Positions 1-9,325 are shown, counted from the first letter of the stretch. The stretch: 64,000 nucleotides of DNA from Arachidicoccus terrestris (GCF_020042345.1 NZ_CP083387.1:2852001-2916000), one strand, 5' to 3'. Notes: a model not told the origin generated them from the sequence alone. Translations and numbers: made by a program.

Positions 1-13
1 TTATGTTGTCCAT
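1..13 (-). CDS. Possible start of a divergent gene cut by the left edge (Rpn-like N-terminus?)
   Basis: Read on the minus strand, the first 13 bases give ATG GAC AAC ATA A, that is Met-Asp-Asn-Ile. The Rpn-family gene on the plus strand at 577 also begins Met-Asp-Asn-Ile. A perfect TAnnTTTG promoter element lies only 6 bases upstream on the same strand (20-27). I infer the start of another Rpn-family copy running out of the window. Four codons are far too few to prove it, and any other gene could begin this way. Confidence 0.3.
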
Positions 14-19
14 AAGGCA

Positions 20-27
20 CAAAGATA
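20..27 (-). promoter_or_regulatory. -7 promoter element TATCTTTG for the divergent left-edge gene
   Basis: The minus strand reads TATCTTTG, a perfect match to the Bacteroidota -7 consensus TAnnTTTG. It ends 6 bases before the ATG at 13, so the transcript would be leaderless or nearly so. No convincing -33 TTG was placed. Confidence 0.4.
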
Positions 28-428
28 AGACGATTCGTTGGAAGCCGCTACGCAAAGTACGGGGCTGACGCATTAAAGTTTATGCCCCCTGCCTGAGTTC
101 CGGCCAAGATTTCCCAACTTAGGAATAACATCGATCTCACAGCTATTTCAAGATTGCTTTCATTGCACGAGGAGCCCACCCTATGAATGAAAATGCCTCC
201 TTCGTCAGCCTTGCCCAGGCCGACCCCTGCCGCGTGTATTGGATAACGTTACATTTCTTAATGTGTCAGCCCTTCCAGATCCGTGGCATCTGCTATCCTT
301 ACAGACTTTCAGATGGCCGTTTGCAGGGATTTCTGGCGGCATTTTTTAGTTTCAGTGATGCCCACTAATTTTTTTATCTTTTTTATGAGATTTTTGATAT
401 TTTTTTGGTTTTGCTAAATTTATTATAC
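28..428. other. Non-coding stretch left of the Rpn gene
   Basis: About 400 bases with no gene I can support. A 61-codon open frame at 183-368 has no recognisable motif. The last 60 bases are very T-rich and lead into the promoter at 429. The stretch may be divergent regulatory DNA or a mobile-element remnant, but I see nothing that settles this. Confidence 0.4.
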
Positions 429-436
429 TATCTTTG
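411..436 (+). promoter_or_regulatory. Promoter of the Rpn-family gene
   Basis: A perfect -7 element TATCTTTG lies at 429-436, with TTG at 411-413 as a -33 candidate 15 bases upstream. The expected start of transcription near 442 would leave a leader of about 135 bases before the ATG at 577. Confidence 0.5.
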
Positions 437-576
437 TGTCAGCGGTGAATAACTGGATTGTTGCCATCAATCAGATTATTTTACTGCGGTTTTATAACCT
501 ACAATTCTTGCCGGATTACCATTTTTTTTAATCGCAGACACTTTTAAATAAGTGCCTTGTATAAAATCTATATGCC

Positions 577-1608
577 ATGGATAATATTATAGTTTCCAGT
601 ACCCCATCTGCCTCAGTTCCTTATGGACTTGTTGTGGACAGGCTTGGCAGACTGACCAACCGTGAGGTACGGGAGCGCCCCCTGAGAAGGGATGTGCGGC
701 CGCAGTTTCGCAAAGAGGATGAACTCATCCAGCCAGGTCGGTCTCCGTCTAAGGAGCAGCTGGAAAACCTTAAAAAGGATGTGATTTTTAAAATGCTGTT
801 AGGTGACCAGGATTATGCGAAGCAGGTTGCGATTCCTTTTATCAAAGCTTTTTGGGGGCACCTGACTGAGGTCACGGACCTGAAGTTAAAAACGACTACG
901 CTCACAGGCAGTACCAAAGACAGCAGAAATGTCTGTCCGGATACTGTCTGGCAGTCACAGAAGACCGGCGATGTATTTTTGATAGAAATGCAAAGGCGCT
1001 ATCAGGATTTTTATAATCAACGGCTGTCGCTGTATGACGGAAAACTCCGCGCAACGCTTCCAAAAAAAAGCAGTGACTGGGATTACAACCAGGTATCTGT
1101 TTTTGTTCTGGGAATGGCTGATTTTGATCTGGAAAGACCTGCTTCTGACAGCTGTATCTATGAATATGTAAGTATGAATCCGAAAAACAGTCAGGACCTG
1201 CTGACAGGCCGGGACTGGAAGATGCTGATAGACCTCAGGAAAGCCAGCAGAGTCAGGCAGGCAGCCTATTCGGAAAGGGATAAATGGCTGTATCTACTGA
1301 ATAATTTTCATAAGCTGAAAAGAATACCGGCGTTTTTAAAAGAAGGTTATTTTGATCAGGTAATAAAAATTGCTAAAAATTTAAATCGAACAAAAATGGA
1401 AGAATTAGAAGATTTCTTTTGGGAAAACTACCAGAAAGACCTGGCTAGAGAAGCAAAGGCAGAAGAAAGAGCGATATGGATGAATAAGATAAAAAATATC
1501 ATTAAATCTTTTATCTCCTTCAACCCAAATTGTAGCATTCAGGAGGCAGCCGCACAATTAGGTATTGAAGAACGGCTGGTAAGATCGGTGTTTCCTGCGG
1601 GGGCCTAA
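577..1608 (+). CDS. Rpn family recombination-promoting nuclease / putative transposase (PD-(D/E)XK)
   Basis: The 343-residue protein matches the Rpn / PDDEXK_2 family, which are PD-(D/E)XK nucleases related to transposase-like proteins and, in E. coli RpnA, linked to RecA-independent recombination. The diagnostic block starts near residue 67 (KDVIFKMLLGD). The catalytic pattern is visible as Asp122 followed by the Glu137-x-Gln139 motif in IEMQ, then the family run of Tyr, Gln and Arg residues. The C-terminal 35 residues look like a small helix-turn-helix (IQEAAAQLGIEERLVRS). The first 60 residues are an extension of unknown role. It has its own promoter and a perfect hairpin terminator, so it is a stand-alone unit in a patch with a TnpB relic. 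Family assignment is firm; activity is unknown. Confidence 0.85.
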   Translation: MDNIIVSSTPSASVPYGLVVDRLGRLTNREVRERPLRRDVRPQFRKEDELIQPGRSPSKEQLENLKKDVIFKMLLGDQDYAKQVAIPFIKAFWGHLTEVTDLKLKTTTLTGSTKDSRNVCPDTVWQSQKTGDVFLIEMQRRYQDFYNQRLSLYDGKLRATLPKKSSDWDYNQVSVFVLGMADFDLERPASDSCIYEYVSMNPKNSQDLLTGRDWKMLIDLRKASRVRQAAYSERDKWLYLLNNFHKLKRIPAFLKEGYFDQVIKIAKNLNRTKMEELEDFFWENYQKDLAREAKAEERAIWMNKIKNIIKSFISFNPNCSIQEAAAQLGIEERLVRSVFPAGA

Positions 1609-1645
1609 AGGTGTCATGGAGCTAATAGCGGAAATTGTTTTAGGC

Positions 1646-1695
1646 AAAATACAGGGAGAATGGCTCGGCGCATTTCAATATTCTCCCTGTATTTT
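1646..1695 (+). terminator. Perfect 16-bp hairpin after the Rpn gene
   Basis: aaaatacagggagaat (1646-1661) is the exact reverse complement of 1680-1695, with an 18-base loop. The arm ends in TTTT. It lies 38 bases after the stop and could work in either direction, since the arms carry A- and T-rich ends. Confidence 0.7.
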
Positions 1696-2245
1696 ATTGA
1701 AGACCTCAACGCTGAGATCGTTTTAAAAATTGGATAACTACTGACATTGTCAAAGTTCAGGACACTGCCGCAGTAAAAAAGTACTTCAGTGAAGACTTTA
1801 TTGAAAGATCACTGCCTGGCAGCGGCGTTCTTATCTGGCATTTTCACCTGAAAAAATTACTGACTCAAAAGGGCACGTATATACGACTGGTATGGCCAGC
1901 ACTTTGTTAGATCTGGACGGTTCTTTCCTTCTTTTAAAACCTGCTACGTTTGCGGGGAGAAAAAAAGAAAACCTGAGTTTGGCAGAAAAAGCCTGTACAT
2001 GCCATCCTTGTGATACCGAACATAACAGAGATGTAAATGCTGCTCCGGAATACACTCAGCGAAGGTTTAAAAATATTACCCGACTGTGATCGCAGCCGGG
2101 CAATAAACAATAGATGAAGGCGTCAATAGACAGAGTGTCTAATTGCGACTAGCAAAGCTATTGTACCCAAAAATGCTGATGTGCGTCCCGGATTGGTCAA
2201 TTTTAGCAAATCTTGCAAATTGAAATGCTGTCAAGCGGTTTTCTT
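1696..2245. other. Gap between the Rpn gene and the BspA-like gene
   Basis: Apart from the TnpB relic at 1832-2089, nothing functional is visible. No IS ends, guide-like structure or intact second transposase gene could be recognised. A 74-codon minus-strand frame at 1831-2055 is the shadow of the relic. Confidence 0.4.
1832..2089 (+). pseudogene. Decayed C-terminal fragment of an IS200/IS605-family TnpB (OrfB)
   Basis: An open frame reads toward the motif TCHPCDTEHNRDVNAA at about 1996-2043. This matches the end of TnpB/OrfB proteins, where a CPxCG zinc-finger half is followed by xHDRDxNAA, the last RuvC catalytic block. The segment before it (LDLDGSF...KKENLSL) lines up with the usual hydrophobic strand, the first CxxCG and the K-x-x-L-x-L linker. 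The first zinc-finger cysteine pair is gone (KPATFAG where S-K-T-C-S-x-C-G is expected) and no upstream TnpB body or start is present. It is therefore a relic of about 65-85 codons rather than a working gene. The alignment is by eye; I am fairly sure of the family and very sure it is not intact. Confidence 0.6.
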
Positions 2246-5200
2246 TTATTGTTTGACAAATTGTAGCTTTTGACCATCGATCGTTCCGAAGTACATACCG
2301 CTGGCAAACTGACTGATTTCGATTTTGTTGTCGCCGGCTTTAAGACTTACCGCTTTAATGAACACGCCAGCGGCATTGTATATACGCATCGTGTTGCCAT
2401 TCTGAAGACGGATATGAATATAGTTTTTAGCTGGATTTGGATATAATATTAAGCCTTGTGTCACATTTTGTGATAATTGAATAGTTGAACTGTAATTAAG
2501 CTTTCCATTCATATCGATTACCTTCAGCCTGTAATATGCAGTAGGGTCCAGTTGTGTGGCCTTGTATGAATAATGGCTGTTGCTGCCGGTTGGCTTGACT
2601 GTGGCGAGTTTTTGGAAGATTTTTCCATTCAGACTCTTTTCGATGGAATATGCGTTTAAATTTTCTTCATTACCACTTTCCCAAGTAAGGCTGGCAACTC
2701 CGCCATTCAGTGTTCCGGAAAAATGTTTCAATTTCACAGGAAGAGGTGAAGAACTGAAAAACTCATAAGCGCCTAAATCAATCGCGCCATCGTTAATACG
2801 GCCGTTTCCTACGAGATCAAGCCCATTTCCTGAAACCACTGGCAAATACGTTGCGATCGCATTTATCAGCGAATCGTTCAGTCCGGCATTTATTGCAGCA
2901 CTGGTAACGGTTAACTGAAAATTGCCAGCAGCCGTATCGGCAAAAACAGACTCAGTTGAGTTGCCGTCCAGGATATGGTTGGCAGGGTCTGCCGCCCGTC
3001 CCTGGATTAAGTTATAGGAGATTTTTGAGGGTGCTGAAGCCAGGGAATCCAGAATCGTATTTGTCGCATTACCCCAGATAATACTGTTGGTTATAAATGC
3101 GAAAGATTCCCTGACATTAGCAATTAAAGGCCTGCCGACAGCCGGTAGCGCCAGACTCTTATTATTGGCAATGGTCGTATTAATTAGACTGATATTCGAT
3201 TGGATGTCATTGCCCAGCATTGCGCTGCGAAATGTATTTGATAGGTCTGGTCCCATCGTCGGAAGCACTGTGCCGTAACTAACATTGTCTAAAATGGAGC
3301 AATTGATTAAGACCATTCCAGAATTTTGTGTATTATAAATTGTGCCCAATAAAAGCGCAGTGTCGCGCAAAAAACGACTGTTATAAAGTACTGGCGCTCC
3401 GTTTGAGTTCGACAATACCCCGCCTATAATGGCTCTGTTGTCAGTAAAATCGCAATTAATTATAGAGGGCGATGCCTGCGAGGTAACGAGGGTGCTGCCT
3501 ATCCCTGGAGCGAAAAGACCTTCCATCGGCGTTACCTTATTATTATTAAATATACAATTTATGATCTGCGGCGTGGCCCTCAGACTGGGATCGAAATATG
3601 CGTCGAATGAGCCCGCGATCGACATCGCGGAACAAGCCATTCCATAGTTGTCGGTTATCCGGCAATTGCGGATAACGGTGTTCGCAAACGCACTGCTTAT
3701 ACAAATCCCTCCGGCAATTCTTATGTTTTCGGGATCCGGATGGAATATATCGAGTATGGCATTCCCCCCTGTTATCGTAAGTCCATCCAGAATCAGGCTA
3801 TCTGGGCTATTGGGTATATTATTTATTACTAGTACGTTTCGGGTGTTATCGACGGTGTCTGCCGGCAGTCCGATGTCCCCGCTTAATACGGTGGGATACA
3901 GGTTGCTATCATATTGATTGCCACCATTAGAATAACCACCTACGATCTTTAAACCGGGTCTAGTAATCACGAAGGCGCTGTCACTGAACCCAATATTTTT
4001 ATCTCCTGCCGGATAATAGGAACCCTTGGCAATGTGGACTTCTTTAATAGCGGTATTCGTCCTGGCCGATTCTGTAGCATTGGATAAATACTTCAACGCA
4101 TTCGCCCAACTGCTACCGTCCCCCGGAACAGCCACTGCACTATCGACATATACGATCCCGGCGCCGTCAGGAATTGCCGGCACCAGACAGGCCTGGCGGT
4201 CGTTTAATATCTGCCATCCATTATTATTGATGAGCGATTGACGGGCAGTGTTGGAACAGTATTTAAGTCCGGCGGCGCCTAGGATGACGCCGGTTTTTAC
4301 CGTTTGCGCGGCCCAGCCGGCAAGAGTTCCTTCATAATTTGCGTCCGATAGCGCGGTTCCGTCCAGCATTTTGTCCATGCTGCTGACAAGCGACACCTGC
4401 CAGCCTCCTAAATTTTGATTAAATGCAGCGGCGCCTTCAAAAAGATTTTTCATCGAAGTAACTTTCGACACATCCCAGTTACCGATATTTTGGTTAAAAG
4501 AAGAGGCCTGATTAAACATATAATCCATTTGGGTCAGGTTACTTGTATTCCATCCACTTATATTTTGATTGAATAAGGATAAACCGTCAAACATCCCCAT
4601 CATCGAAGTGACCGAACCCACATCCCAGCCGCTTATGTCCTGGTTAAAATCGACCGCTCCAGAAAGCATGAAACTCATGTCGGTCACTTTCGATACATCC
4701 CAGGATTGAATATTTCCGTTAAAAGCGGTAGCCCCCTGAAACATATAGGCCATATTTGTGACCTTTGACACATTCCAGCTATTCAGGTTCTGATTAAAGG
4801 CAGGCGCATTGAAAAACATGAAAGCCATGTTCGTCACATTGGATACATCCCACCTATTGATGTCCTGATTAAATGCCGGTGCCAGATAAAACATACTAGT
4901 CATATTAGTGACTTTGCCTACATTCCAGTTTCCTATATCGCCGTTAAATGGTGTATTTTGAAACATGCCTGTCATCGACGTTACGTTTGATACATTCCAC
5001 CCGGAAATATCTCCGTTAAAATTCAGTGCCCTATCGAACAGTCGGGACATGTTTGTTACATTAGAGACATCCCAGTCAGAAATATCTCCATTAAAAGCAG
5101 AGGCTCCTTGAAACATTTGTCCGATATCAGTTACGTTGGTAAGATTCCATAGATTCAGGTCACAATTCAGCCGAGAACATTCCAGAAACATGCCGAAGAG

Positions 5201-5680
5201 CGTGCACCCCGGTGCAAAAAAAGGCCCGTTCTCATTAGCGACTTTAGTCAGGTTCGGACAATATCTAAATGCGAAGGCCATGCTTTTCCAGGTACCATTT
5301 CCCCATTTTTCAACAGTCACCAGCCGTTGGTTATTGCCTGGCGTACTTAGTGTATTACTCATTTCTATAGCGGGAAACGCCCCTGTAATGGTTACCGTAT
5401 AGATACCCTGGGTGCTATAAGTGTGTGAAGCGTTTCCTGTCTGGTGGGCGGAAGAACTGCCATCTCCCCACTCAACATTATAGTCATATTCGGCAGCATA
5501 GTCAGTATTGATCGGAATGACTACTGTTTGATTACCAGCATCTGTTTTCCAGGTTGTCACAAATCCATCGGTGATGGGCGCGGTTGTCTTCACGCCTAAC
5601 GGCACTGCAGGCAGCCAATCGGCTTTAGTTCCTGATGCAAAAACACAAATGAGCAATAGGAGAAGTAAAATTTTTTTCAT
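2246..5680 (-). CDS. Secreted BspA-type (DUF285) repeat / beta-helix protein with type IX sorting tail
   Basis: This 1144-residue protein has a signal peptide (residues 1-20) and a PKD-like N-terminal part (about 40-105, with VEWGDGS). Residues 172-447 hold about ten tandem 25-residue repeats of the form FNxDIxxWDVSxVTxMxxMF, typical of BspA/DUF285 leucine-rich-like surface proteins. Residues 505-1010 form a region rich in short N- and G-containing strands that resembles a right-handed beta-helix of the choice-of-anchor type. A beta-sandwich linker (about 1020-1070) and a Por secretion tail (YPNPA ... GMYFGTI, last 70 residues) follow. The tail predicts export across the outer membrane by the type IX system and display or release at the surface. 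The ligand is unknown; adhesion is a guess. No TAnnTTTG promoter was found upstream. Confidence 0.85.
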   Translation of the reverse strand: MKKILLLLLLICVFASGTKADWLPAVPLGVKTTAPITDGFVTTWKTDAGNQTVVIPINTDYAAEYDYNVEWGDGSSSAHQTGNASHTYSTQGIYTVTITGAFPAIEMSNTLSTPGNNQRLVTVEKWGNGTWKSMAFAFRYCPNLTKVANENGPFFAPGCTLFGMFLECSRLNCDLNLWNLTNVTDIGQMFQGASAFNGDISDWDVSNVTNMSRLFDRALNFNGDISGWNVSNVTSMTGMFQNTPFNGDIGNWNVGKVTNMTSMFYLAPAFNQDINRWDVSNVTNMAFMFFNAPAFNQNLNSWNVSKVTNMAYMFQGATAFNGNIQSWDVSKVTDMSFMLSGAVDFNQDISGWDVGSVTSMMGMFDGLSLFNQNISGWNTSNLTQMDYMFNQASSFNQNIGNWDVSKVTSMKNLFEGAAAFNQNLGGWQVSLVSSMDKMLDGTALSDANYEGTLAGWAAQTVKTGVILGAAGLKYCSNTARQSLINNNGWQILNDRQACLVPAIPDGAGIVYVDSAVAVPGDGSSWANALKYLSNATESARTNTAIKEVHIAKGSYYPAGDKNIGFSDSAFVITRPGLKIVGGYSNGGNQYDSNLYPTVLSGDIGLPADTVDNTRNVLVINNIPNSPDSLILDGLTITGGNAILDIFHPDPENIRIAGGICISSAFANTVIRNCRITDNYGMACSAMSIAGSFDAYFDPSLRATPQIINCIFNNNKVTPMEGLFAPGIGSTLVTSQASPSIINCDFTDNRAIIGGVLSNSNGAPVLYNSRFLRDTALLLGTIYNTQNSGMVLINCSILDNVSYGTVLPTMGPDLSNTFRSAMLGNDIQSNISLINTTIANNKSLALPAVGRPLIANVRESFAFITNSIIWGNATNTILDSLASAPSKISYNLIQGRAADPANHILDGNSTESVFADTAAGNFQLTVTSAAINAGLNDSLINAIATYLPVVSGNGLDLVGNGRINDGAIDLGAYEFFSSSPLPVKLKHFSGTLNGGVASLTWESGNEENLNAYSIEKSLNGKIFQKLATVKPTGSNSHYSYKATQLDPTAYYRLKVIDMNGKLNYSSTIQLSQNVTQGLILYPNPAKNYIHIRLQNGNTMRIYNAAGVFIKAVSLKAGDNKIEISQFASGMYFGTIDGQKLQFVKQ
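4340..5167 (-). repeat. Tandem 75-bp coding repeats (about ten DUF285 units)
   Basis: The repeats encode residues 172-447 of the BspA-like protein. Units are 25 codons long, one being 24, each with the FN-start and W(D/N)VS core. The DNA copies have diverged in sequence but keep register, so this is an old array. Such arrays can gain or lose units by recombination. Confidence 0.8.
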
Positions 5681-6117
5681 GATAAATGATTATAGAAAAT
5701 GGAGTCCAAAAATGGAAAAATGGTTTGTTTTTACAGCCGCTTACGCAACCGGGTGGATAATTGGCCTTTTATAATTGAAACGGGTGTCTTTTTATTAACT
5801 TCCTTCTCCCGGTGAAAAATTATAAACTATGCCTCTACTGGCCCTCTTTAAAGGCAACAGCGAATTATAGTACCTTATATATTGGAAACATGAGACGTCG
5901 GTATGCAATAAACGCCCCGGCATTATAACAATAATTGAATTCATAGCGATTATGGAAATGTTAAACAGTCTTTTTGCAATTTGCGTAACAAAGATGCGCC
6001 GGTAAATTAAGATAAACATCCCCCTGATGGGGGAGGCCATACACTAAATATATTTTTGTGCCTGGCAATTTATGTATCATCATTACTGGTGGGATCGAAA
6101 ATTCATGTATATTTCAA
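5681..6117. other. Divergent intergenic region between the BspA-like gene and pepP
   Basis: About 440 bases without a supported gene. It includes a short perfect hairpin, tccccc-tgat-ggggga, at 6019-6034. An 81-codon minus-strand frame (5795-6040) has no family features and is probably chance. Confidence 0.4.
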
Positions 6118-6125
6118 TAGTTTTG
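6118..6125 (+). promoter_or_regulatory. -7 element TAGTTTTG of pepP
   Basis: A perfect TAnnTTTG lies 25 bases upstream of the ATG at 6151. The -33 TTG is not obvious. Transcription would start near 6131, giving a leader of about 20 bases. Confidence 0.5.
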
Positions 6126-6150
6126 TGCTATTCAATTAAAATTCGTGACC

Positions 6151-7443
6151 ATGAAGCATTTTCCCTTACCGAGTGCATTGTTTACAGAGAACAGAAGACG
6201 TTTTATAAAAGAGATGAAAGGAGGCAGTATCGCCATTTTTAACAGCAATGATGAAATGCCCTCTAATGCCGACGCTACCTATAATTTTGTCCAGAACAGT
6301 GACTTATATTGGCTAACGGGTATCCAGCAGGAGGATACCATGCTACTGCTGTTTCCTGATCATCCTGACCCGGCCTGGAAAGAAGTGCTGGTGCTTATCC
6401 GTCCTAACGAATTGAAAGAAAAATGGATCGGGCACCGTCTGACAGTAGCCGAAGGACAACTGATCTCCGGCATTAAAACCGTAATCTGGCTTGATGAACT
6501 GGATACATATTTAGCCGGATTGATCCATATGGCAGAAAATATTTATCTCAACACCAATGAACATGATAAGGGCGCTGTAGGGGTGCCCACCAGAGATTAC
6601 CGTTTTATCCGCCAGATGAAACAGCGCTATCCCTTACATCAATACCTGCGCAGTGCGCAGATCATCAGGAGGTTGAGGTCAGTCAAGACTCCCTACGAAG
6701 TAGAGGTGATTCAAAAAGCCATAGACATTACAGACAAGACTTTCAGAAGGTTGTTGGCATTTATTGAGCCCGGTGTTTATGAATATGAGATTGAAGCCGA
6801 AATTTTACACGAGTTCCTGCGCAACAGGGCGAGTGGTGAGGCCTATCCCAGTATCATTGCCAGTGGCGATCGTGCCCGTATCCTGCATTATATCGATAAT
6901 AACCAGAAATGTGAATCAGGAGAATTGGTCCTGATGGATTTTGGTGCCCGCTATGGCGGTTATAATGCGGATCTTACCAGAACCGTTCCGGTTAACGGGA
7001 AGTTTACCAAAAGGCAAAAAGAGCTCTATAACGGATGCCTGGATCTGCATAGATATTGTGCCTCTATCTTAAAGCCGGGTATTACACTGGACAAGTACCA
7101 TGAGAAGGTAGGAGAGCAGGCTACCACAATCTTTATCAAACTGGGACTGCTGTCTAAGGCGGATGTTAAAAATGAAGATCCCAACAGTAAAGCCTACAGG
7201 AAATACCTATATCATGGTATTTCTCATCATCTTGGGGTGGATGTACATGATTTGGGCGACCGGCATGTTCCCTTGAAAGCAGGCGCCGTATTAACGATCG
7301 AGCCCGGTATTTATATTCCGGAAGAGCAGACCGGTATCCGTATTGAGGATAATTATCTGCTTACCAGAAGCGGCAATAAGGATCTGATGAAGAATATTCC
7401 TATTACGGCAGAAGAGATCGAGAAGTTCATGAAAAGAAAGTAA
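6151..7443 (+). CDS. pepP: Xaa-Pro aminopeptidase (aminopeptidase P, M24B)
   Basis: This is a cytosolic dimetal enzyme that removes an N-terminal residue preceding proline. I start it at ATG 6151 (430 residues) rather than the GTG two codons earlier, because the ATG suits the promoter spacing. An aminopeptidase P N-domain covers about residues 1-170 and a pita-bread catalytic domain the rest. The five metal ligands are all visible: Asp263 (LMDFGA), Asp274 (NADLTRT), His360 (SHHLGVD), Glu384 (IEPGIYIP) and Glu399 (GIRIEDN). It stands alone; the next gene, 87 bases on, has its own promoter. Confidence 0.92.
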   Translation: MKHFPLPSALFTENRRRFIKEMKGGSIAIFNSNDEMPSNADATYNFVQNSDLYWLTGIQQEDTMLLLFPDHPDPAWKEVLVLIRPNELKEKWIGHRLTVAEGQLISGIKTVIWLDELDTYLAGLIHMAENIYLNTNEHDKGAVGVPTRDYRFIRQMKQRYPLHQYLRSAQIIRRLRSVKTPYEVEVIQKAIDITDKTFRRLLAFIEPGVYEYEIEAEILHEFLRNRASGEAYPSIIASGDRARILHYIDNNQKCESGELVLMDFGARYGGYNADLTRTVPVNGKFTKRQKELYNGCLDLHRYCASILKPGITLDKYHEKVGEQATTIFIKLGLLSKADVKNEDPNSKAYRKYLYHGISHHLGVDVHDLGDRHVPLKAGAVLTIEPGIYIPEEQTGIRIEDNYLLTRSGNKDLMKNIPITAEEIEKFMKRK

Positions 7444-7504
7444 AATAGTAATATGGATGTTCCTTTTAAGGATATCCAGCCGGTTATTCAGGGAAAATTA
7501 TTTG

Positions 7505-7512
7505 TAATTTTG
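7505..7512 (+). promoter_or_regulatory. -7 element TAATTTTG of pssA
   Basis: A perfect TAnnTTTG ends 18 bases before the ATG at 7531, implying a leader of about 12 bases. No clear -33 TTG was found. Confidence 0.5.
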
Positions 7513-7530
7513 TATATCTAAAAAGTTTGC

Positions 7531-8277
7531 ATGAGAAGACATATTGCCAATTGTTTTACATTACTGAACCTTGTATTTGGCTGTCTGGCGGTCATACAAA
7601 TTCTGCAGGGGGTTGCAGGTCTGTCGGGCGGACATGAGGATGCGGTGGAGCGTATGCAGACGGCCTCAATGTTTATTTGTCTGGCAGCTGTGGTGGACTT
7701 TCTGGACGGCTTGATTGCCCGGCTATTAGCTGCTTCCTCGGAAATGGGGAAGCAACTGGATTCTCTGGCTGATCTGGTGAGTTTTGGCCTGGCACCGGGG
7801 CTTATTCTCTATGAATTTCTGCAAATCAGCTTTGCAGCAACACGAGGTGTATCCGTGAATTACTGGTACCTTCTTCCTGCGCTTCTCATCCCCTGCGCCG
7901 GTGCTTACCGGCTAGCCAGGTTTAATCTCGGTACCGGCTTTTCTACAGAATTCGAAGGACTGCCTATACCTGCCGGCGGCATTCTCATTGCTTCTTTTCC
8001 GCTCATCTATCTGAGCAGCAGCTTTAACGCTGTTCAGAGATTACTCCAATTACCGGTCTTTTGGTATGCGCTGATTTTTATCGTCAGTTTTTTGATGGTT
8101 TCTACACTTCCTATGATGAGCCTGAAGTTTAAAAATTTATCATTTGTTCAGAACTGGCCTAAGTTCTTATTGTTTGTGCTTGCGGTTATCTGTGGTTTGA
8201 TTCTTCATTGGCTGGCGGTTCCGGTCGTGTTTCTGGTATATACTCTGCTGTCCCTGATACTGATACGAAAGAGTTGA
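7531..8277 (+). CDS. pssA: CDP-diacylglycerol--serine O-phosphatidyltransferase
   Basis: This membrane enzyme makes phosphatidylserine, the precursor of phosphatidylethanolamine, from CDP-diacylglycerol and serine. The CDP-alcohol phosphatidyltransferase signature DxxDG-x2-AR-x8-G-x3-D-x3-D is complete: it starts at VDFLDGLIAR and ends at QLDSLAD, near residues 53-78. Several hydrophobic segments follow, fitting a protein of 6-8 membrane helices. The length of 248 is normal for the short type II (Bacillus-like) enzyme. It appears to be a single-gene unit. Confidence 0.9.
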   Translation: MRRHIANCFTLLNLVFGCLAVIQILQGVAGLSGGHEDAVERMQTASMFICLAAVVDFLDGLIARLLAASSEMGKQLDSLADLVSFGLAPGLILYEFLQISFAATRGVSVNYWYLLPALLIPCAGAYRLARFNLGTGFSTEFEGLPIPAGGILIASFPLIYLSSSFNAVQRLLQLPVFWYALIFIVSFLMVSTLPMMSLKFKNLSFVQNWPKFLLFVLAVICGLILHWLAVPVVFLVYTLLSLILIRKS

Positions 8278-8380
8278 TCGTCCATGCTTGTATAATCATT
8301 GTTTAACCAACGTTTTACAGATATCACCCACCGGATTTAAAACAATTCCGTTATTTTTACAATTCAATATATAGTCCTTT

Positions 8381-9301
8381 ATGCCTCAGTTTCATTTTAA
8401 AGAACAATCCGGATTTTACAAGGGAAAGGTGAGAGATGTTTATTTTATCGGTTCGGACCGCCTTGTCATGGTGGCGAGTAATCGCATCTCTGCTTTTGAC
8501 GTGATTCTTCCCAGACCTATTCCATATAAAGGACAGGTCTTAAACCAGGTGGCCGCCTATATGCTGAATGCCACCCGCGATATTTGTCCTAACTGGTTGC
8601 AGGCTACACCAGCCCCCAATGTTTCTGTGGGTCGGAAATGCACCCCATTCAAAATAGAGATGGTCGTCAGGGGTAATCTGACCGGACATGCATGGAGAAC
8701 ATACAGTAGTGGACTGCGTGAGCTTTGTGGGGTGGCTTTGCCGGAAGGTTTGAAAGAAAATGACTTTTTTCCGGAGCCGATTATTACTCCTTCTACCAAG
8801 GCGGATGAAGGCCATGATGAAGACATTTCTAAGGAACAAATTATTGCCAGCGGCCTTGCCTCTCAAGACCAGTGGGAACAGCTTGCTGCCTATTCCCTGG
8901 CATTGTTTAGGCGTGGGCGGGAGATGGCAGACAAGCAGGGACTGATTTTAGTAGACACCAAGTACGAGTTTGGTCTGTTAGAGGGTAAGATTTACCTGAT
9001 GGACGAAATCCATACTCCCGACTCTTCCCGGTATTTCTACAAAGAAGGTTTTGAGGACCGCCAGGCGGCCGGTGAAAGACAAAAACAACTCAGCAAGGAA
9101 TTCGTACGGGAATGGCTGATTGAGAATGACTTTATGGGGAAAGAAGGGCAGACAGTCCCTGAAATGACTGACACTTGGGTGAATGCCATCTCTAAAAGAT
9201 ATATCGAGCTATTTGAGCAGGTAACCGGTCAGAAGTTTCTGCCACAGGACTGGTCAGAACAGCAGGTACTTAATGCCATCAATAAAGAATTGGGGCAATA
9301 A
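8381..9301 (+). CDS. purC: Phosphoribosylaminoimidazole-succinocarboxamide synthase (SAICAR synthetase)
   Basis: It catalyses the ATP-dependent joining of CAIR and aspartate in de novo purine synthesis. The 306-residue protein is of the longer, eukaryote- and yeast-like type. Family hallmarks are GKVRDVY near the N-terminus, SNRISAFDV, the [16 protein letters not shown] block, and the late active-site block LVDTKYEFG ... [13 protein letters not shown]. No strong TAnnTTTG precedes it. The gene 24 bases downstream is probably cotranscribed. Confidence 0.93.
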   Translation: MPQFHFKEQSGFYKGKVRDVYFIGSDRLVMVASNRISAFDVILPRPIPYKGQVLNQVAAYMLNATRDICPNWLQATPAPNVSVGRKCTPFKIEMVVRGNLTGHAWRTYSSGLRELCGVALPEGLKENDFFPEPIITPSTKADEGHDEDISKEQIIASGLASQDQWEQLAAYSLALFRRGREMADKQGLILVDTKYEFGLLEGKIYLMDEIHTPDSSRYFYKEGFEDRQAAGERQKQLSKEFVREWLIENDFMGKEGQTVPEMTDTWVNAISKRYIELFEQVTGQKFLPQDWSEQQVLNAINKELGQ

Positions 9302-9325
9302 TAATTAACGTCAAAATAAAACATT

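Noticed and set aside
183-368. A 61-codon plus-strand frame left of the Rpn gene
   Set aside because: No family motif, no promoter beside it, and a mixed residue make-up.
4340-5167. Regularly spaced repeats in the BspA-like gene considered as a CRISPR-like array
   Set aside because: They are in frame, encode the DUF285 repeat and have no spacers.
5795-6040. An 81-codon minus-strand frame in the gap before pepP
   Set aside because: Unusual residue use, no motif and no ribosome or promoter signal.
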